A stretch of DNA of 64,000 nt from Priestia megaterium NBRC 15308 = ATCC 14581 (GCF_000832985.1 NZ_CP009920.1:620001-684000), one strand, 5' to 3'. Shown: positions 8,166 to 18,299, numbered from the stretch's first letter. The notes: generated by a model from the sequence alone, not told the origin. Translations and numbers: made by a program.

Positions 8166-9560
8166 TTAAGAAATTCTTTTATTCCCCTGTCCTGATAGGG
8201 AACTATCATCTTTTTTCTTTTTCGTAAAGAAGTACGAACATACCACAAATACAGCAATCAGCAGCGTGAGATAAAACTGAGTGCGAAGGGAATCAATAAA
8301 TGCCATCGCAATAAAGATACTTGTGATCGCCGCAATCGTTCCATACGTTAAATAAGGAAACAGCCACATTCTGATTTTTAATGCTTCCGGCTTTTCTTTT
8401 TCGTATTTCTTTCTCATGCGAAGCTGTGAAAAAGCAATAACAAGGTACACAAGAAGCGCTACGCCTCCCGATGCGTTTACTAAAAATAAAAAGATTTTAT
8501 CAGGTGAAAGATAGTTAAAACCAACGCTGATGTAAGAAATCACGGTACATCCTACAATGGCATTAAACGGAATGCCTTTTTTATTCACTTTCAAAAACAT
8601 GCGCGGCGCGTCTCCTTTTTGCGCCATTGAGTAAAGCATACGAGAACTCGTGTATAGACCTGAATTTAAGCAAGACAAAACAGCAGTCAGTACGATAAAG
8701 TTCATAATTTGAGCCGCTGCCGGAACGTTTACCAGCTCTAATATCGAAACAAACGGACTTTTCATCAAGCTTGAAGAATCCCACGGAAGAATAGTCACTA
8801 AGATTAAAATGGACCCAAGATAAAAAATTAAAATACGATAAATAACGGTATTTGTTGCGATGGTGATCGCTCGCTCAGGCTGAGCCGATTCTCCAGCGGC
8901 TGTTGCGACAATTTCTGTCCCCATAAAAGAAAACATGACAATCGCCACTCCTAAAAAGACGGAGCTGATTCCATTTGGAAGAAATCCTCCTCTATGAAGA
9001 AGATTTGATGCTCCCGGAGACTCTACTCCCGGTATTAAACCGAGGATGATCGCTCCTCCTAAAAGTAAAAACAGCACTAAACTAACTACTTTAATAAGCG
9101 AAAACCAGTATTCAAATTCACCAAATGATTTAACAGAGTATAAGTTCGTTAACGTTAGTAAAAACGTCAGGATCAGGCTCACGCCCCAAGACGGTAAAGA
9201 CGGAAACCAATATTGAATAATCGTTGAACCCGCAATCGCTTCAACTGCAATAACAATTACCCAGAAAAACCAGTACAGCCAGCCGATTGTGTAGCCGGCC
9301 CACGGCCCAAGCGCTTCTCTGGCATATGTGGCGAACGAGCCGCTTGAAGGATTAGCCGTAGACATTTCCCCCAGCATTCGCATAACTAAAATCACCAGCA
9401 AACCGGCAAACGCGTACGAAAAAATGGAACCAGGACCCGCTGCGTTAATGAGCGATCCACTTCCAATGAACAAACCGGCACCAATGATTCCTCCTAAAGA
9501 AATCATGGTTATGTGTCGAATTTTTAATTCTTTTTTTAACTCAGGCGGTTGATGACTCAT
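8166..9560 (-). CDS. Amino-acid permease (APC superfamily)
   Basis: This 464-aa, 12-helix importer belongs to the same AAT group as its downstream neighbour. The helix 1 signature is [14 protein letters not shown], and [13 protein letters not shown] is conserved. AAGGAGG lies 8 nt upstream of the ATG at 9560; an in-frame extension to 9614 lacks a ribosome binding site. The 40-bp gap to the second permease has no terminator, so both are probably one transcript. They are divergent from the proline degradation genes, with a 530-bp shared regulatory region. Confidence 0.88.
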   Translation of the reverse strand: MSHQPPELKKELKIRHITMISLGGIIGAGLFIGSGSLINAAGPGSIFSYAFAGLLVILVMRMLGEMSTANPSSGSFATYAREALGPWAGYTIGWLYWFFWVIVIAVEAIAGSTIIQYWFPSLPSWGVSLILTFLLTLTNLYSVKSFGEFEYWFSLIKVVSLVLFLLLGGAIILGLIPGVESPGASNLLHRGGFLPNGISSVFLGVAIVMFSFMGTEIVATAAGESAQPERAITIATNTVIYRILIFYLGSILILVTILPWDSSSLMKSPFVSILELVNVPAAAQIMNFIVLTAVLSCLNSGLYTSSRMLYSMAQKGDAPRMFLKVNKKGIPFNAIVGCTVISYISVGFNYLSPDKIFLFLVNASGGVALLVYLVIAFSQLRMRKKYEKEKPEALKIRMWLFPYLTYGTIAAITSIFIAMAFIDSLRTQFYLTLLIAVFVVCSYFFTKKKKDDSSLSGQGNKRIS

Positions 9561-10000
9561 GTTAAAATCCTCCTTATAGGAACCGTCATTTAAAGAATTA
9601 CACGTTCTTCGCATCGCGCGTTAAATATGTAAGCCCTTACAACAATATGGACAAATAACTGCTGTTTTTCTACCCTCCTTCTATCTGTACATTCAAATGA
9701 AGCCTTCACTTGACGAAAAAGATAGCTTCATTCGACAAAAATTACTTTTCGAATTATATGATAATTTATATTGAACAACTTTGTCTATTGTTTTTTTGAA
9801 AGGAAGATCATTTTAATTTACTACCGATAAACTCTTTCCCCTATCGTAATTCTTTACTTCAAAACATCTTTTCTTATACTTTACCGACAACCCTTTCTTT
9901 TCGTTTTGTTCAAAATCACTATAAAAACCATAGATTCATTGTACATTTAAACAAAAGTGTTTATTTTTAAATTTTTTTGAACATTTTTGTTAAAAAACTA

Positions 10001-10030
10001 TGTACAAAACGATAATAAGGTGATTATAAT
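10001..10030 (+). promoter_or_regulatory. Promoter of the proline degradation genes
   Basis: -10 TATAAT (10025-10030) is perfect; the best -35 is TGTACA (10001-10006) with an 18-bp spacer. A weak -35 with long spacer fits an activator-dependent promoter, as known for put genes under PutR in B. subtilis. Confidence 0.45.
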
Positions 10031-10066
10031 ACAGGTATAGGGTGTTGGAATATTAATTATGTTGCA

Positions 10067-10081
10067 AATTTTCTAAAAAAG
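10067..10081 (+). promoter_or_regulatory. Candidate CodY box in the proline operon leader
   Basis: AATTTTCTAAAAAAG matches the CodY consensus AATTTTCWGAAAATT at 12 of 15 positions and sits between the promoter and the ribosome binding site. CodY is known to limit proline use in B. subtilis; action here is inference. Confidence 0.4.
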
Positions 10082-10092
10082 GGGTAATAAAA

Positions 10093-11661
10093 ATGAACAC
10101 AATGAATATCAACGAAATCAAACAATACAAACACGAGCCTTTTACAGACTTTACGATTGCACAAAACAAAGATGCATTTGAATCTGCATTAGAACTTGTA
10201 CAATCAGAGCTTGGCAAGAACTATCCTCTTGTAATTGGCGGAGAATTAATTACAACAGAAGATCAAATTCAGTCCATTAACCCAGCAAATAAAACAGAAG
10301 TTATCGGCCGCGTGTCAAAAGCAGATCAAGACTTGGCTGAAAAAGCAATGCAAGCAGCACTTTCTACCTTTAATACGTGGAAAAAAGAAGCGCCGGAAGC
10401 ACGAGCAGATATTCTTTTCCGCGCAGCGGACATTATTCGCCGCCGCAAGCATGAATTTTCAGCTTACCTTGTGAAAGAAGCCGGAAAACCGTGGAAAGAA
10501 GCAGATGCTGATACAGCAGAAGCAATTGACTTCCTTGAATACTACGCTCGCCAAATGGTGCAGCTAAAAGACGGTGCGCCTGTGGAGAGCCGCGACGGTG
10601 AAGAAAATAAATTTAACTACATTCCGCTTGGTGTCGGCGTTATTATTTCACCTTTTAACTTCCCGTTAGCAATCATGGCTGGAACAGCAGCAGCAGCAAT
10701 CGTAGCAGGAAATACGGTTCTATTAAAACCTGCTAACAACACACCGGTTATCGCAGCAAAATTTGTAGAAGTAATGAAAGAAGCTGGCCTTCCAGACGGC
10801 GTACTGAACTACGTGCCGGGAAGCGGAAGCGAAATTGGCGACTATTTAGTAGATCACCCAAAAACACGCTTCGTTTCATTTACAGGTTCGCGTGAAGTAG
10901 GCTGCCGCATCTATGAACGCGCGGCAAAAGTACAGCCTGGTCAAATCTGGCTAAAACGCGTTATTGCTGAAATGGGCGGTAAAGATACGGTCGTTGTAGA
11001 TAAAGATGCTGATTTAGATTTAGCTGCTTCTTCTATTGTGTATTCAGCATTTGGCTTCTCTGGACAAAAGTGTTCAGCAGGCTCTCGTGCAGTTGTTCAC
11101 CAAGACGTATACGATATCGTTCTTGAAAAAGCAGTTGAGCTGACAAAAACATTAACAATGGGAAGTCCTGAAGATGTGAACACGTATATGGGACCTGTTA
11201 TTGACCAGGCTTCTTTCAACAAAATTACAAAGTACATTGAAATCGGTAAAGAAGAAGGCCGTTTAATGACGGGCGGAGAAGCAGATGATTCAAAAGGCTA
11301 CTTCATTCAGCCTACGATTATTGCAGATGTAGATGAAAAAGCACGTTTAATGCAAGAAGAAATCTTCGGCCCAGTCGTAGCATTCTGCAAAGCGCGCGAC
11401 TTCGATCATATGATGGAAATTGCTAATAATACAGACTACGGTTTAACAGGTGCCCTTCTTTCAAATACGCCTGAGCACATCGAACGGGCAAAAGAAGAGT
11501 TCCACGTCGGAAACCTTTACTTCAACCGCGGTTGTACAGGTGCCATCGTTGGGTACCAGCCGTTTGGCGGATTTAACATGTCAGGAACAGATTCAAAAGC
11601 TGGCGGTCCTGATTACTTGATTCTGCACCTGCAAGCAAAAACAACAAGCACGACGCTTTAA
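10093..11661 (+). CDS. putC: 1-pyrroline-5-carboxylate dehydrogenase
   Basis: This 522-aa cytoplasmic enzyme oxidises glutamate semialdehyde (from P5C) to glutamate with NAD, the second step of proline catabolism; 515-520 aa is the usual RocA/PutC length. The aldehyde dehydrogenase fold is complete: PFNFPLA and KPANNTP of the NAD site, catalytic base Glu293 in IAEMGGKD, nucleophile Cys327 in GQKCSAGSR, and the C-terminal [18 protein letters not shown] characteristic of P5C dehydrogenases. AAAGGGG precedes the ATG. Proline dehydrogenase follows in the same direction after 72 bp. The paralogue rocA is an alternative name; the adjacent proline dehydrogenase favours the put pathway. Confidence 0.95.
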   Translation: MNTMNINEIKQYKHEPFTDFTIAQNKDAFESALELVQSELGKNYPLVIGGELITTEDQIQSINPANKTEVIGRVSKADQDLAEKAMQAALSTFNTWKKEAPEARADILFRAADIIRRRKHEFSAYLVKEAGKPWKEADADTAEAIDFLEYYARQMVQLKDGAPVESRDGEENKFNYIPLGVGVIISPFNFPLAIMAGTAAAAIVAGNTVLLKPANNTPVIAAKFVEVMKEAGLPDGVLNYVPGSGSEIGDYLVDHPKTRFVSFTGSREVGCRIYERAAKVQPGQIWLKRVIAEMGGKDTVVVDKDADLDLAASSIVYSAFGFSGQKCSAGSRAVVHQDVYDIVLEKAVELTKTLTMGSPEDVNTYMGPVIDQASFNKITKYIEIGKEEGRLMTGGEADDSKGYFIQPTIIADVDEKARLMQEEIFGPVVAFCKARDFDHMMEIANNTDYGLTGALLSNTPEHIERAKEEFHVGNLYFNRGCTGAIVGYQPFGGFNMSGTDSKAGGPDYLILHLQAKTTSTTL

Positions 11662-11669
11662 TACTCAGT

Positions 11670-11690
11670 AGAGCAGCCTTAGGCTGCTCT
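11670..11690 (+). other. Hairpin between putC and putB
   Basis: A perfect 9-bp stem AGAGCAGCC/GGCTGCTCT with loop TTA follows the putC stop by 8 nt but lacks a T tract. It is more likely an mRNA processing or 3'-protection structure than a terminator, and could lower expression of putB relative to putC. Confidence 0.5.
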
Positions 11691-11733
11691 ATCTTAAAAC
11701 AACAAGGGATTTTTTCTATAGGGGGAGATATTT

Positions 11734-12648
11734 ATGTTAGCAGAGGTATCTAAAAATGTGTTTCTTCACGCTTCCCAAAATAAAGCGCTAAACAAAGCGG
11801 CGAAAAAATGGGGTCTTCGCTTTGGTGCAGCTCAAGTGGTAGCTGGTGACACGATTGAACATGCGATCAAAAAAGTACGGGAACTGAATGAAAAAGGACT
11901 TGTTTGTACGCTTGATCATTTAGGGGAATTTGTTTCAAGCAAAGAAGAGGCTATCGAAGCGACTCAATATAATGTCAGAACGCTGGAAGCTATGGGGCAA
12001 GCCGGTGTAACGTGCAACTTATCTGTCAAAATGACGCAGCTCGGTTTAGATATTGACCGCAGTTTTTGCGTTGAGAACATGCGCCGCATTCTTGAAACAG
12101 CGAAAAAATACGATAACTTCGTCCGAATCGACATGGAAGACTACGCTCACTGTCAAATGACGCTGGATATTTTACGAGAGCTTCGCAAGACGTTTGATAA
12201 TGTTGGAACGGTTATTCAAGCTTACCTGTTCCGCGCTGAACAAGACGTAAAAGAGCTAAAAGGCATTCCTCTTCGATTGGTAAAAGGCGCGTATCAAGAA
12301 TCACCAACCGTGGCGTTTCAAGACAAAGCCCAAATTGACGAAAACTATATGCGAATTATTGAAGAACATTTGCTCAGCGGAACATACACGGCTATTGCAT
12401 CTCACGACCACAATATTATTGCAAAAGTAAAAGAGTTCGCTCACAAAAACAACATCCCGCGCACGCAGTTTGAATTTCAAATGCTGTACGGATTCCGCAC
12501 AGACATGCAGCTTAGCCTTGCAAAAGAAGGCTATACAATGCGCGTATACGTTCCATTTGGCAACGACTGGTTTGGCTACTTTATGCGCCGCTTAGCGGAA
12601 AGACCGCAAAACGTCGCATTTGCTTTAAAAGGATTCTTTTCTAAATAA
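11734..12648 (+). CDS. putB: Proline dehydrogenase
   Basis: This 304-aa FAD enzyme oxidises proline to P5C, passing electrons to the respiratory chain, and works directly before the upstream dehydrogenase. It is the small monofunctional type of Gram-positives. Motifs of the TIM barrel are visible: NLSVKMTQLGLDID, RIDMEDYAH, VIQAYLFR, RLVKGAYQES and the C-terminal YVPFGNDWFGYFMRRLAER that binds proline through its arginines. GGGGGAG precedes the ATG. It shares the transcript with putC. Confidence 0.95.
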   Translation: MLAEVSKNVFLHASQNKALNKAAKKWGLRFGAAQVVAGDTIEHAIKKVRELNEKGLVCTLDHLGEFVSSKEEAIEATQYNVRTLEAMGQAGVTCNLSVKMTQLGLDIDRSFCVENMRRILETAKKYDNFVRIDMEDYAHCQMTLDILRELRKTFDNVGTVIQAYLFRAEQDVKELKGIPLRLVKGAYQESPTVAFQDKAQIDENYMRIIEEHLLSGTYTAIASHDHNIIAKVKEFAHKNNIPRTQFEFQMLYGFRTDMQLSLAKEGYTMRVYVPFGNDWFGYFMRRLAERPQNVAFALKGFFSK

Positions 12649-12696
12649 GCAGGCATTTAGTAAGTTTCTTAATGAAAACGCTATCATTTCTTTGTG

Positions 12697-12728
12697 CCCT
12701 TTGTAGATGCTTCTGCAAAGGGATTTTT
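12697..12728 (+). terminator. Terminator of the proline operon
   Basis: 7-bp stem CCCTTTG/CAAAGGG followed by ATTTTTTA. Confidence 0.8.
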
Positions 12729-12820
12729 TATACGATTTCTCTTCCCTTTCAGTATGTATTAAGGTAAAATAAAAATACGAACAAACGTTCTTTTTATTTC
12801 AAACAAAAAGGAGAGTACAT

Positions 12821-13624
12821 ATGAATCCTCTATCAAAATTAGAACTGCCTCCTAAGCTAGAACCTTACCGAAAAGAAATCGAAAAAACATGTAAGCCTTA
12901 CATCCACATCAATACGGTTATGAACAGTCCAAAATTATATGAAAGCAAGTTTGGAGGCAACCCTTACCTTCCTCTAGAAGCAAATCATCCTCTTGATTCT
13001 CAAGGTAAGCCGATGCTCCTGATGGCACAAATCAATTTTTCTGAAGTACCTTCCTATGAAAATATGCCCATTCAAGGCATGCTTCAATTTTTCATTTGCG
13101 GAGCTAATAACGAAAGCACGGGCGATATGTACGGTCTTGATTTTGACCATCCTACGGCTCAAAAAGACTTTCGCGTCGTTTTTTATGAAGACGTAACCAC
13201 AGATAAAAAAAAGCTAACAACCGATTTTACGTATCTTGAAGACATTGACCGGGATATGTTCCCTATTCCTCAAGAAGTAGGCTTACAGTTTGAAATAAAA
13301 ATCGAACCCGTTTCCCCCACTGACTATCGATATAATGATATAGAATCAGATTTATTTGAAGATGAAGAAACTGAAGAAATCTACTGGGATGAGCTTACGG
13401 GCGAGTATCATAAAATGGGCGGATACGCTTTTTTCACTCAAAGCGATCCTCGAGACTACGATGAAGCGCTGCGAGCATACGATGTTCTGCTTCTTCAATT
13501 CGCCATGGACGACGAAGCCGATATTATGTTTGGTGATGCGGGTGTGGCCAATTTCTTTATTAAAGAAAAAGACCTTCGCAACCGTAACTTTAGAGATGTT
13601 TTATACAACTGGGACTGCTGTTAA
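12821..13624 (+). CDS. YwqG family protein (DUF1963)
   Basis: This 267-aa cytoplasmic protein belongs to the YwqG/DUF1963 family. Typical family features are visible: SKFGGNPYLP early on, the PMLLMAQINFSEVP strand, GMLQFFICG, and a late GGYAFFTQSDPR followed by LLLQFAMDDE. Members are acidic, beta-rich and of unknown function. AAAGGAGAG lies 8 nt upstream of the ATG. It is monocistronic, with its own terminator. Confidence 0.85.
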   Translation: MNPLSKLELPPKLEPYRKEIEKTCKPYIHINTVMNSPKLYESKFGGNPYLPLEANHPLDSQGKPMLLMAQINFSEVPSYENMPIQGMLQFFICGANNESTGDMYGLDFDHPTAQKDFRVVFYEDVTTDKKKLTTDFTYLEDIDRDMFPIPQEVGLQFEIKIEPVSPTDYRYNDIESDLFEDEETEEIYWDELTGEYHKMGGYAFFTQSDPRDYDEALRAYDVLLLQFAMDDEADIMFGDAGVANFFIKEKDLRNRNFRDVLYNWDCC

Positions 13625-13628
13625 CAAA

Positions 13629-13664
13629 ACGCCCTCTTAGAAAAGTATCTAGGAGGGCGTTTTT
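13629..13664. terminator. Intrinsic terminator
   Basis: 8-bp stem ACGCCCTC/GAGGGCGT with TTTTT on the plus strand, between two convergent genes. Confidence 0.8.
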
Positions 13665-13686
13665 CCACATTATTATTATTTACTAC

Positions 13687-14214
13687 TCAGCCTGTTTTTT
13701 CGTCTCTTGCAGCATTCAGCGTTTCTTTAAACTGCTGTAGCACTTTTGCATCTGCAAATGTGCTTGTAGGAATAACGTATCCGCTCATTGCGCTAACAAG
13801 AATAAAGATATGTTCATCGGTTTCTCTAATTTGAGTGATGCTTGACCAAGGAGTCTTCACTTCTCCTTTTGAGCTTTTCTCTACCAAGCCATCTTCCGTA
13901 ACCATCATAGTATGCTTACCCGTCAGACTGCTGTTATCTCCTTCATTTATTACCTTTACAATGTTCTTTTTAATACTTCCGTAAAAGTACTTCGGATAAA
14001 ATAGAAACCACAGCACCGCAAGCAGTGCAAACGCTACGAACATGCTAAGTAAAAATTCTCCTTCAACCCACGAAACAAGCAAAGGAATAAGAAGAAAAAT
14101 AAGCGACATCCATCGCTGAACTCTCAGCACTTTTTGTACTCTTTCCGAATATTGAGCGTGATGCATGTTAAAAGCTACGTAATCATCTTTAGTTAACGTA
14201 TAGTGATATTCCAT
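13687..14214 (-). CDS. YcxB-like membrane protein
   Basis: This 175-aa protein has a short cytoplasmic N-terminus, two transmembrane segments at about residues 37-54 and 58-76, and a C-terminal PH-like YcxB domain (KHTMMVTEDGLVEKSSKGE then PWSSITQIRETDEHIFIL). YcxB-like proteins are widespread and of unknown function. The start at 14214 follows TGGAGATT; an in-frame start at 14262 lacks a ribosome binding site. It is monocistronic and convergent with the YwqG gene. Confidence 0.8.
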   Translation of the reverse strand: MEYHYTLTKDDYVAFNMHHAQYSERVQKVLRVQRWMSLIFLLIPLLVSWVEGEFLLSMFVAFALLAVLWFLFYPKYFYGSIKKNIVKVINEGDNSSLTGKHTMMVTEDGLVEKSSKGEVKTPWSSITQIRETDEHIFILVSAMSGYVIPTSTFADAKVLQQFKETLNAARDEKTG

Positions 14215-14386
14215 ATTAATCTCCAATTCTCTTAAATAACAACAAAATAAAATATACTTCATTTGGTGTTATATGTATATAAAATAATAAGTTTTTCTTA
14301 TGAAAAGCATCAACTTTTTATCATTTATTTACAGTGATACATCACGTAAACTTAACTAGTACTCTACTATTTAAGGAGGAATGTTT

Positions 14387-14773
14387 ATGACTTTTACACT
14401 GACGCATATTGATCATATTCAGCTAGCTGCACCACCGAATTCAGAAAGCGAAGCACGACACTTTTTCGGAACCGTTCTTGGATTAACAGAAGTCGAAAAA
14501 CCCGAAAGTCTAAAAAAGCGCGGCGGCGTGTGGTTTGAATTTGGTTCTTATCAGCTGCATATTGGTGTTGAACCTGCCTTTTCACCCGCAAAAAAAGCGC
14601 ATCCAGGCTTTCATGTCAAAAACCTCCCTGCGTTCAAAGATCATCTGGCTAGCTTCGGTATTTCTTTTATAGAAGACAAAAACATTACCGGTGTCGAAAG
14701 AATTTACGTGGATGATCCTTTTGGCAACCGAATGGAGTTCTTAGAGAAAGTGAACCTCCCTTTTTCTAACTGA
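14387..14773 (+). CDS. VOC family (glyoxalase/bleomycin resistance) protein
   Basis: This 128-aa protein has the paired beta-alpha-beta-beta-beta modules of the vicinal-oxygen-chelate fold. Candidate metal ligands are His in THIDHIQLA, His in YQLHIGVEP and Glu in RMEFLEK. AAGGAGG lies 8 nt upstream of the ATG at 14387, whereas the in-frame ATG at 14381 is too close to it. Substrates of VOC enzymes vary widely, so no reaction is assigned. Confidence 0.85.
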   Translation: MTFTLTHIDHIQLAAPPNSESEARHFFGTVLGLTEVEKPESLKKRGGVWFEFGSYQLHIGVEPAFSPAKKAHPGFHVKNLPAFKDHLASFGISFIEDKNITGVERIYVDDPFGNRMEFLEKVNLPFSN

Positions 14774-14784
14774 ATGTTCGACAA

Positions 14785-14817
14785 AACAAGAGCTCTTATT
14801 TAAGAGCTCTTGTTTTC
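14785..14817. terminator. Bidirectional intrinsic terminator
   Basis: 14-bp perfect arms centred on TT (14785-14814), followed by TTTCTTT on the plus strand. The stop codon of the convergent small gene lies inside the stem. Confidence 0.8.
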
Positions 14818-14952
14818 TTTTAGTCCTTCTTTTTGCTTTTCTTTCCACAGCATGTATAGCAACATCCCCAGCACACAAAATGCCACGCCAAACATTGTTA
14901 AAGGAAATAAAAATGTATTAATAAAATGATGATAAATCCATGAGTCGTTCAT
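14800..14952 (-). CDS. Small single-span membrane protein
   Basis: A 50-aa open reading frame starting at an ATG with TTGGAGC 7 nt upstream. One hydrophobic helix (LFPLTMFGVAFCVLGMLLYM) is followed by a basic tail (WKEKQKEGLKENKSS), which predicts an N-out, C-in single-pass protein. The stop codon falls in the shared terminator stem. I do not recognise the family. The good ribosome binding site and positive-inside charge support a real gene. Confidence 0.6.
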   Translation of the reverse strand: MNDSWIYHHFINTFLFPLTMFGVAFCVLGMLLYMLWKEKQKEGLKENKSS

Positions 14953-15142
14953 CTAACCAGCTCCAATACACACCGTTTTTTCACAGTATGCCCTAATATA
15001 AGCTTTTTTATGTTGTGTTAAATATCATGGTTTCTATCATATTTCTATTTCTTTTTAATAGAGTAAATAGTAGATACATAACATTCTCCTCTTAGAGTTC
15101 TCATCCGCTGATTTCAAAATTTTATTAGAGGAGGTTTACTCT

Positions 15143-16327
15143 ATGAAAAACAAGTTTACTGAAAAGCCTAAAAAGCTTTTTTGGATCCTTTCTTATAAAT
15201 CATTAATTATCGCTATACTATTTGTTCTTTTAACATCAGCCGCTATTTTTACCGTCACGTATTCAACTCTTCAGCATACGCTGCGCTCAAACGTTGTCTA
15301 TCAAGCACTATCAAATTATAAAGCCCAAAGCTTGTTCTACTTCATGCATACGGAAAACCATCATTTCTCTCATGCCTTTGAAGAAGACTTCTCCCCGCCT
15401 CCTCTCTCTTCTGTCGCCCTGCAGCTGGCGACGAATATTCGCGTGGCAGATACAAGAAGTCTATTTGGATCAGAACTGCCCGGCTTTTCTATTTTTGATT
15501 CTCATATTCTATTAGCCGGTGAAGGAACGGATTATACCACGATTCCCCATGAATCGGCTCCTCCGCTCGAAAGCATTTCAGGCGAGCGTGATTTGGATCC
15601 TGCTGAAAGCAAAACGTACGAAGAAAGCAAAAAACAGTCTCAAGTACAGGCCAAGCAAAGTACGGGAGACAGAAAAGTTGTGTACATCTACCACACGCAC
15701 AGCTGGGAATCTTATTTCCCTTTACTTGGTATGCAAGGTGAAGCGAATGAAAATAAAGCCGTTGATAACAAAACCAACATTACGCTCGTTGGTCAAATGC
15801 TAGGAATGGAATTAAAAGCAGACGGAATCGGTTCGGAAGTAGATACAACTAATATGACGCAAAAGCTGAATGAAAAAGGCTGGGGTACAGGACGAGCCTA
15901 TATGATGTCTCGCAGCGTCGTGGAAACGGCTCTTCAGCAAAACAAAGACGTCGATTATTTAATCGATATTCATCGTGATTCACTGCGCCAAGAAAAAACA
16001 ACGGCCGCTATCAACGGCAAATCGTACGCTAAAATGATGATTGTATTAGGTGAAGCGAATCCGAAATTTGATGAAAACGTGAAAATGGCCAAAGCGATCC
16101 ATGAAAAACTAGAGGAAAAATATCCAGGTCTTAGCCGCGGAGTATTAAGCAAAAAGAAAACAAGCGGCAATAACGGGCTATATAATCAAGATTTATCCGA
16201 CCGCTCCATTTTAATTGAAGTAGGGGGCGTCGATAACAATATGGAAGAACTCACAAATACCGTCAAAGCTTTTTCTGATGTGTTCAGCGAGTATTACTGG
16301 CAAGCTGAAAAAGTGAATGCGCAGTAA
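15143..16327 (+). CDS. spoIIP: Stage II sporulation protein P (SpoIIP) paralogue
   Basis: SpoIIP is the amidase and endopeptidase of the SpoIIDMP complex, which trims peptidoglycan during engulfment of the forespore. This 394-aa protein has a cytoplasmic start, one transmembrane segment at about residues 20-40, a variable linker rich in Ser/Glu and the catalytic domain from about residue 175. Zinc-site motifs are visible: YHTHSWESYF (His184, His186), DIHRDS and ILIEVGGVDN. AGAGGAGG lies 7 nt upstream of the ATG. The standard spoIIP follows gpr in Bacillus, but no gpr is here, so this may be a second copy. The GGDEF gene beyond it is convergent. Confidence 0.88.
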   Translation: MKNKFTEKPKKLFWILSYKSLIIAILFVLLTSAAIFTVTYSTLQHTLRSNVVYQALSNYKAQSLFYFMHTENHHFSHAFEEDFSPPPLSSVALQLATNIRVADTRSLFGSELPGFSIFDSHILLAGEGTDYTTIPHESAPPLESISGERDLDPAESKTYEESKKQSQVQAKQSTGDRKVVYIYHTHSWESYFPLLGMQGEANENKAVDNKTNITLVGQMLGMELKADGIGSEVDTTNMTQKLNEKGWGTGRAYMMSRSVVETALQQNKDVDYLIDIHRDSLRQEKTTAAINGKSYAKMMIVLGEANPKFDENVKMAKAIHEKLEEKYPGLSRGVLSKKKTSGNNGLYNQDLSDRSILIEVGGVDNNMEELTNTVKAFSDVFSEYYWQAEKVNAQ

Positions 16328-16330
16328 ACA

Positions 16331-16361
16331 AAAACTAGCTACCCCAGGTAGCTAGTTTTTG
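16331..16361. terminator. Intrinsic terminator
   Basis: 10-bp stem ACTAGCTACC/GGTAGCTAGT followed by TTTTT; the stop codon of the convergent small gene lies in it. Confidence 0.8.
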
Positions 16362-16501
16362 TTTTTATGAGAGTCACGCTTCTCCTCTTTTTCACAGACA
16401 AAGCACACAAGCTTCCCTTCAACAACCACACCGTTTAAAAATCCCTCTAAACAGTACACGTTCTTTTGACATACTGTGCAGATTCCAACGTACTCTTTCA
16501 C
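16352..16501 (-). CDS. Small Cys-pair (zinc-finger-like) protein
   Basis: A 49-aa open reading frame from a GTG start preceded by AGGAGTGAGG. It carries two CxxC pairs, CTVC (residues 8-11) and CFVC (33-36), plus Cys17, spaced by a short hydrophobic hairpin, which predicts one bound zinc. The layout recalls the anti-sigma-G factor Gin (CsfB) of Bacillus, also a short protein with two CxxC pairs ending in CE, and the SpoIIP neighbour would fit a sporulation role. The similarity is weak and no role is assigned. Confidence 0.55.
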   Translation of the reverse strand: MKEYVGICTVCQKNVYCLEGFLNGVVVEGKLVCFVCEKEEKRDSHKNKN

Positions 16502-16536
16502 AAATTCCTCACTCCTTCCATACGATTAAAAACCAT

Positions 16537-16560
16537 AAAAAAAGCTCTATTAAAGAGCTT
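16537..16560 (-). terminator. Terminator of the GGDEF-EAL gene
   Basis: 7-bp stem AAGCTCT/AGAGCTT followed on the minus strand by TTTTTTTA. Confidence 0.75.
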
Positions 16561-16583
16561 CTTTCTGTACATAGGATTTTCCT

Positions 16584-18299
16584 TCATTTCAACAAACGGC
16601 TCATTTCCTCGGGAGAAAGCGGCTTATCGAATAGATAGCCTTGACCGATATGACAGCCTTGCTCCGTCACAAACTGCAGCTGTTCTTCGTTTTCGATTCC
16701 TTCTGCAGTTAGATCAAAGTTAAGTTTCTTTCCCATTTGAATAATCGTTTCCACGAGCACTTTTCCAACTTCGTCTAAGTCGTCAATAAATGATTTATCA
16801 ATTTTTAACGTATTAATCGGCAAGTGTTTGAGATAGCTAAGGGATGAATAGCACGTTCCGAAATCATCCATCGCCACTTTTACGCCTAGACTCCGCAGAC
16901 GGTTTAACACTTTTTTTGATTCTTGACTGTTTTGAATAACGCTTTCAGTGATTTCAAGTTCCAGAAAGCGCGGCTCAAGGCCCGTTCTTTTCAAAATTTG
17001 TTCCATCTCCGCTACGAATCGTGAGGACTTCAGCTGAATAGGTGATACGTTCACTCCTATTTTACTCGCTAGTGAATTCAGCTCCGTCCATGCTTTCATC
17101 TGCTTACACGCTTCTTCTAACACCCACTTGCCAACCGGCACAATTAGATCCACTTCTTCTAAAATAGGCAAAAATTCATTTGGATAGACGGTACTAAACT
17201 TTGCGCTATTCCAGCGAATAAGCGCTTCTGCCCCTATGACATCAGACGTTTTCAAATCGATTAACGGCTGATAAACGAGCTGAAACTCATCTCTTTCTAG
17301 CGCATACTTTAACTCATTCTCCATGCTGATTGTTTTAATTATTCGTTCATTAGATGAAGACGAACTCATTTCATATGTGTTTCGTCCATTCCGTTTTGCT
17401 ACATACATCGCAATATCTGCTTGCTTGATCAGCCGGTCGATTAGTTCATCTGCGTCTTTTGGAATAATATGCTGCTGACATTCCTTTGAAAATAGGCTGA
17501 TGCCAACGCTTGTAGAGGTTAACACTTTATCACCGTCTATATAAAAAGGAAGCGCCATTTCTTTTACAATCTGTTCGGTCATTTCTTCAATTTCCTCAAC
17601 AGTTTTTAGTGAATGCAGCACTAAAATGAACTCATCGCCCCCGTGCCTCGAGATAAAATCAGAGGAAGGAATACATTTTCTTAACCTTTCTGCTACGCGC
17701 CTCAGCAGCACATCGCCGTGATGATGGCCATGCGTATCATTTATTGATTTAAAGCGGTCTAAATCCAAAAATAAAATGGCCAGCAGTTCAGGAGATTCTC
17801 GATTTAGAAGCAGTTTTTTCAGCTGCTTGTTTAACCAGTAGCGATTAGGCAAATTGGTTAACGGATCATAATAAGCCATTTGCTTAATTTTCTCTTCATA
17901 TGCTTTTCGTTTTGTAATATCATTGCGAATCGATACGTACTGATACGGCTTACCCCGCTCATCTAAAAAAGGAACAATGGTTGTATCCACCCAGTAGGAC
18001 GAACCGTCTTTTGCCTTATTTTTTATTTCTCCGTGCCATACCTTACCGGACCTGATCGTGCTCCATAACTCTTTAAAAAACAAGCTTGAATGATGTTTCG
18101 AATTAATAATACGATGATCCTGACCGAGAAGCTCATGTCTTTCGTACTTAGAAATTTCACAGAATTTATCGTTCACGTGATTGATGAATCCGCGACTATC
18201 CGTAATTGCTACAATCGATGATTCATTTAACGCAAGTTCAATATCATTTAGTTTTTTCAGCGCTTCTTTAAATTTATATTCAAAATGCCTATTTTCCAT
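16584..18299 (-). CDS. PAS-GGDEF-EAL cyclic-di-GMP enzyme
   Basis: This 571-aa soluble protein senses through a PAS domain (about residues 20-135) and makes or breaks cyclic-di-GMP. The diguanylate cyclase domain (about 140-310) has an intact GGDEF at 220-224 and no visible RxxD inhibitory site upstream. The phosphodiesterase domain (about 325-571) has EAL at 358-360, LELEITES, the metal-binding DDFG, KIDKSF and AEGIEN, so both activities may be present. There is no transmembrane segment. The gene is monocistronic, with a terminator. The PNAG operon lies directly upstream on the same strand, and PgaC/PgaD of E. coli are activated by cyclic-di-GMP, which suggests a functional link. Confidence 0.93.
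   Translation of the reverse strand: MENRHFEYKFKEALKKLNDIELALNESSIVAITDSRGFINHVNDKFCEISKYERHELLGQDHRIINSKHHSSLFFKELWSTIRSGKVWHGEIKNKAKDGSSYWVDTTIVPFLDERGKPYQYVSIRNDITKRKAYEEKIKQMAYYDPLTNLPNRYWLNKQLKKLLLNRESPELLAILFLDLDRFKSINDTHGHHHGDVLLRRVAERLRKCIPSSDFISRHGGDEFILVLHSLKTVEEIEEMTEQIVKEMALPFYIDGDKVLTSTSVGISLFSKECQQHIIPKDADELIDRLIKQADIAMYVAKRNGRNTYEMSSSSSNERIIKTISMENELKYALERDEFQLVYQPLIDLKTSDVIGAEALIRWNSAKFSTVYPNEFLPILEEVDLIVPVGKWVLEEACKQMKAWTELNSLASKIGVNVSPIQLKSSRFVAEMEQILKRTGLEPRFLELEITESVIQNSQESKKVLNRLRSLGVKVAMDDFGTCYSSLSYLKHLPINTLKIDKSFIDDLDEVGKVLVETIIQMGKKLNFDLTAEGIENEEQLQFVTEQGCHIGQGYLFDKPLSPEEMSRLLK

Larger units (their letters stand above)
9561..10092. other. Divergent regulatory region between permeases and proline operon
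   Basis: About 530 bp of AT-rich DNA without a credible gene. It carries the proline-operon promoter and CodY-like site listed separately. The permease promoter on the minus strand cannot be placed uniquely. Confidence 0.5.

Noticed and set aside
10045-10066. Possible sigma-54 promoter before putC, as at roc genes
   Set aside because: The GG and GC elements near 10047 and 10064 are 15 nt apart, not the required 10, and a better TATAAT promoter exists.
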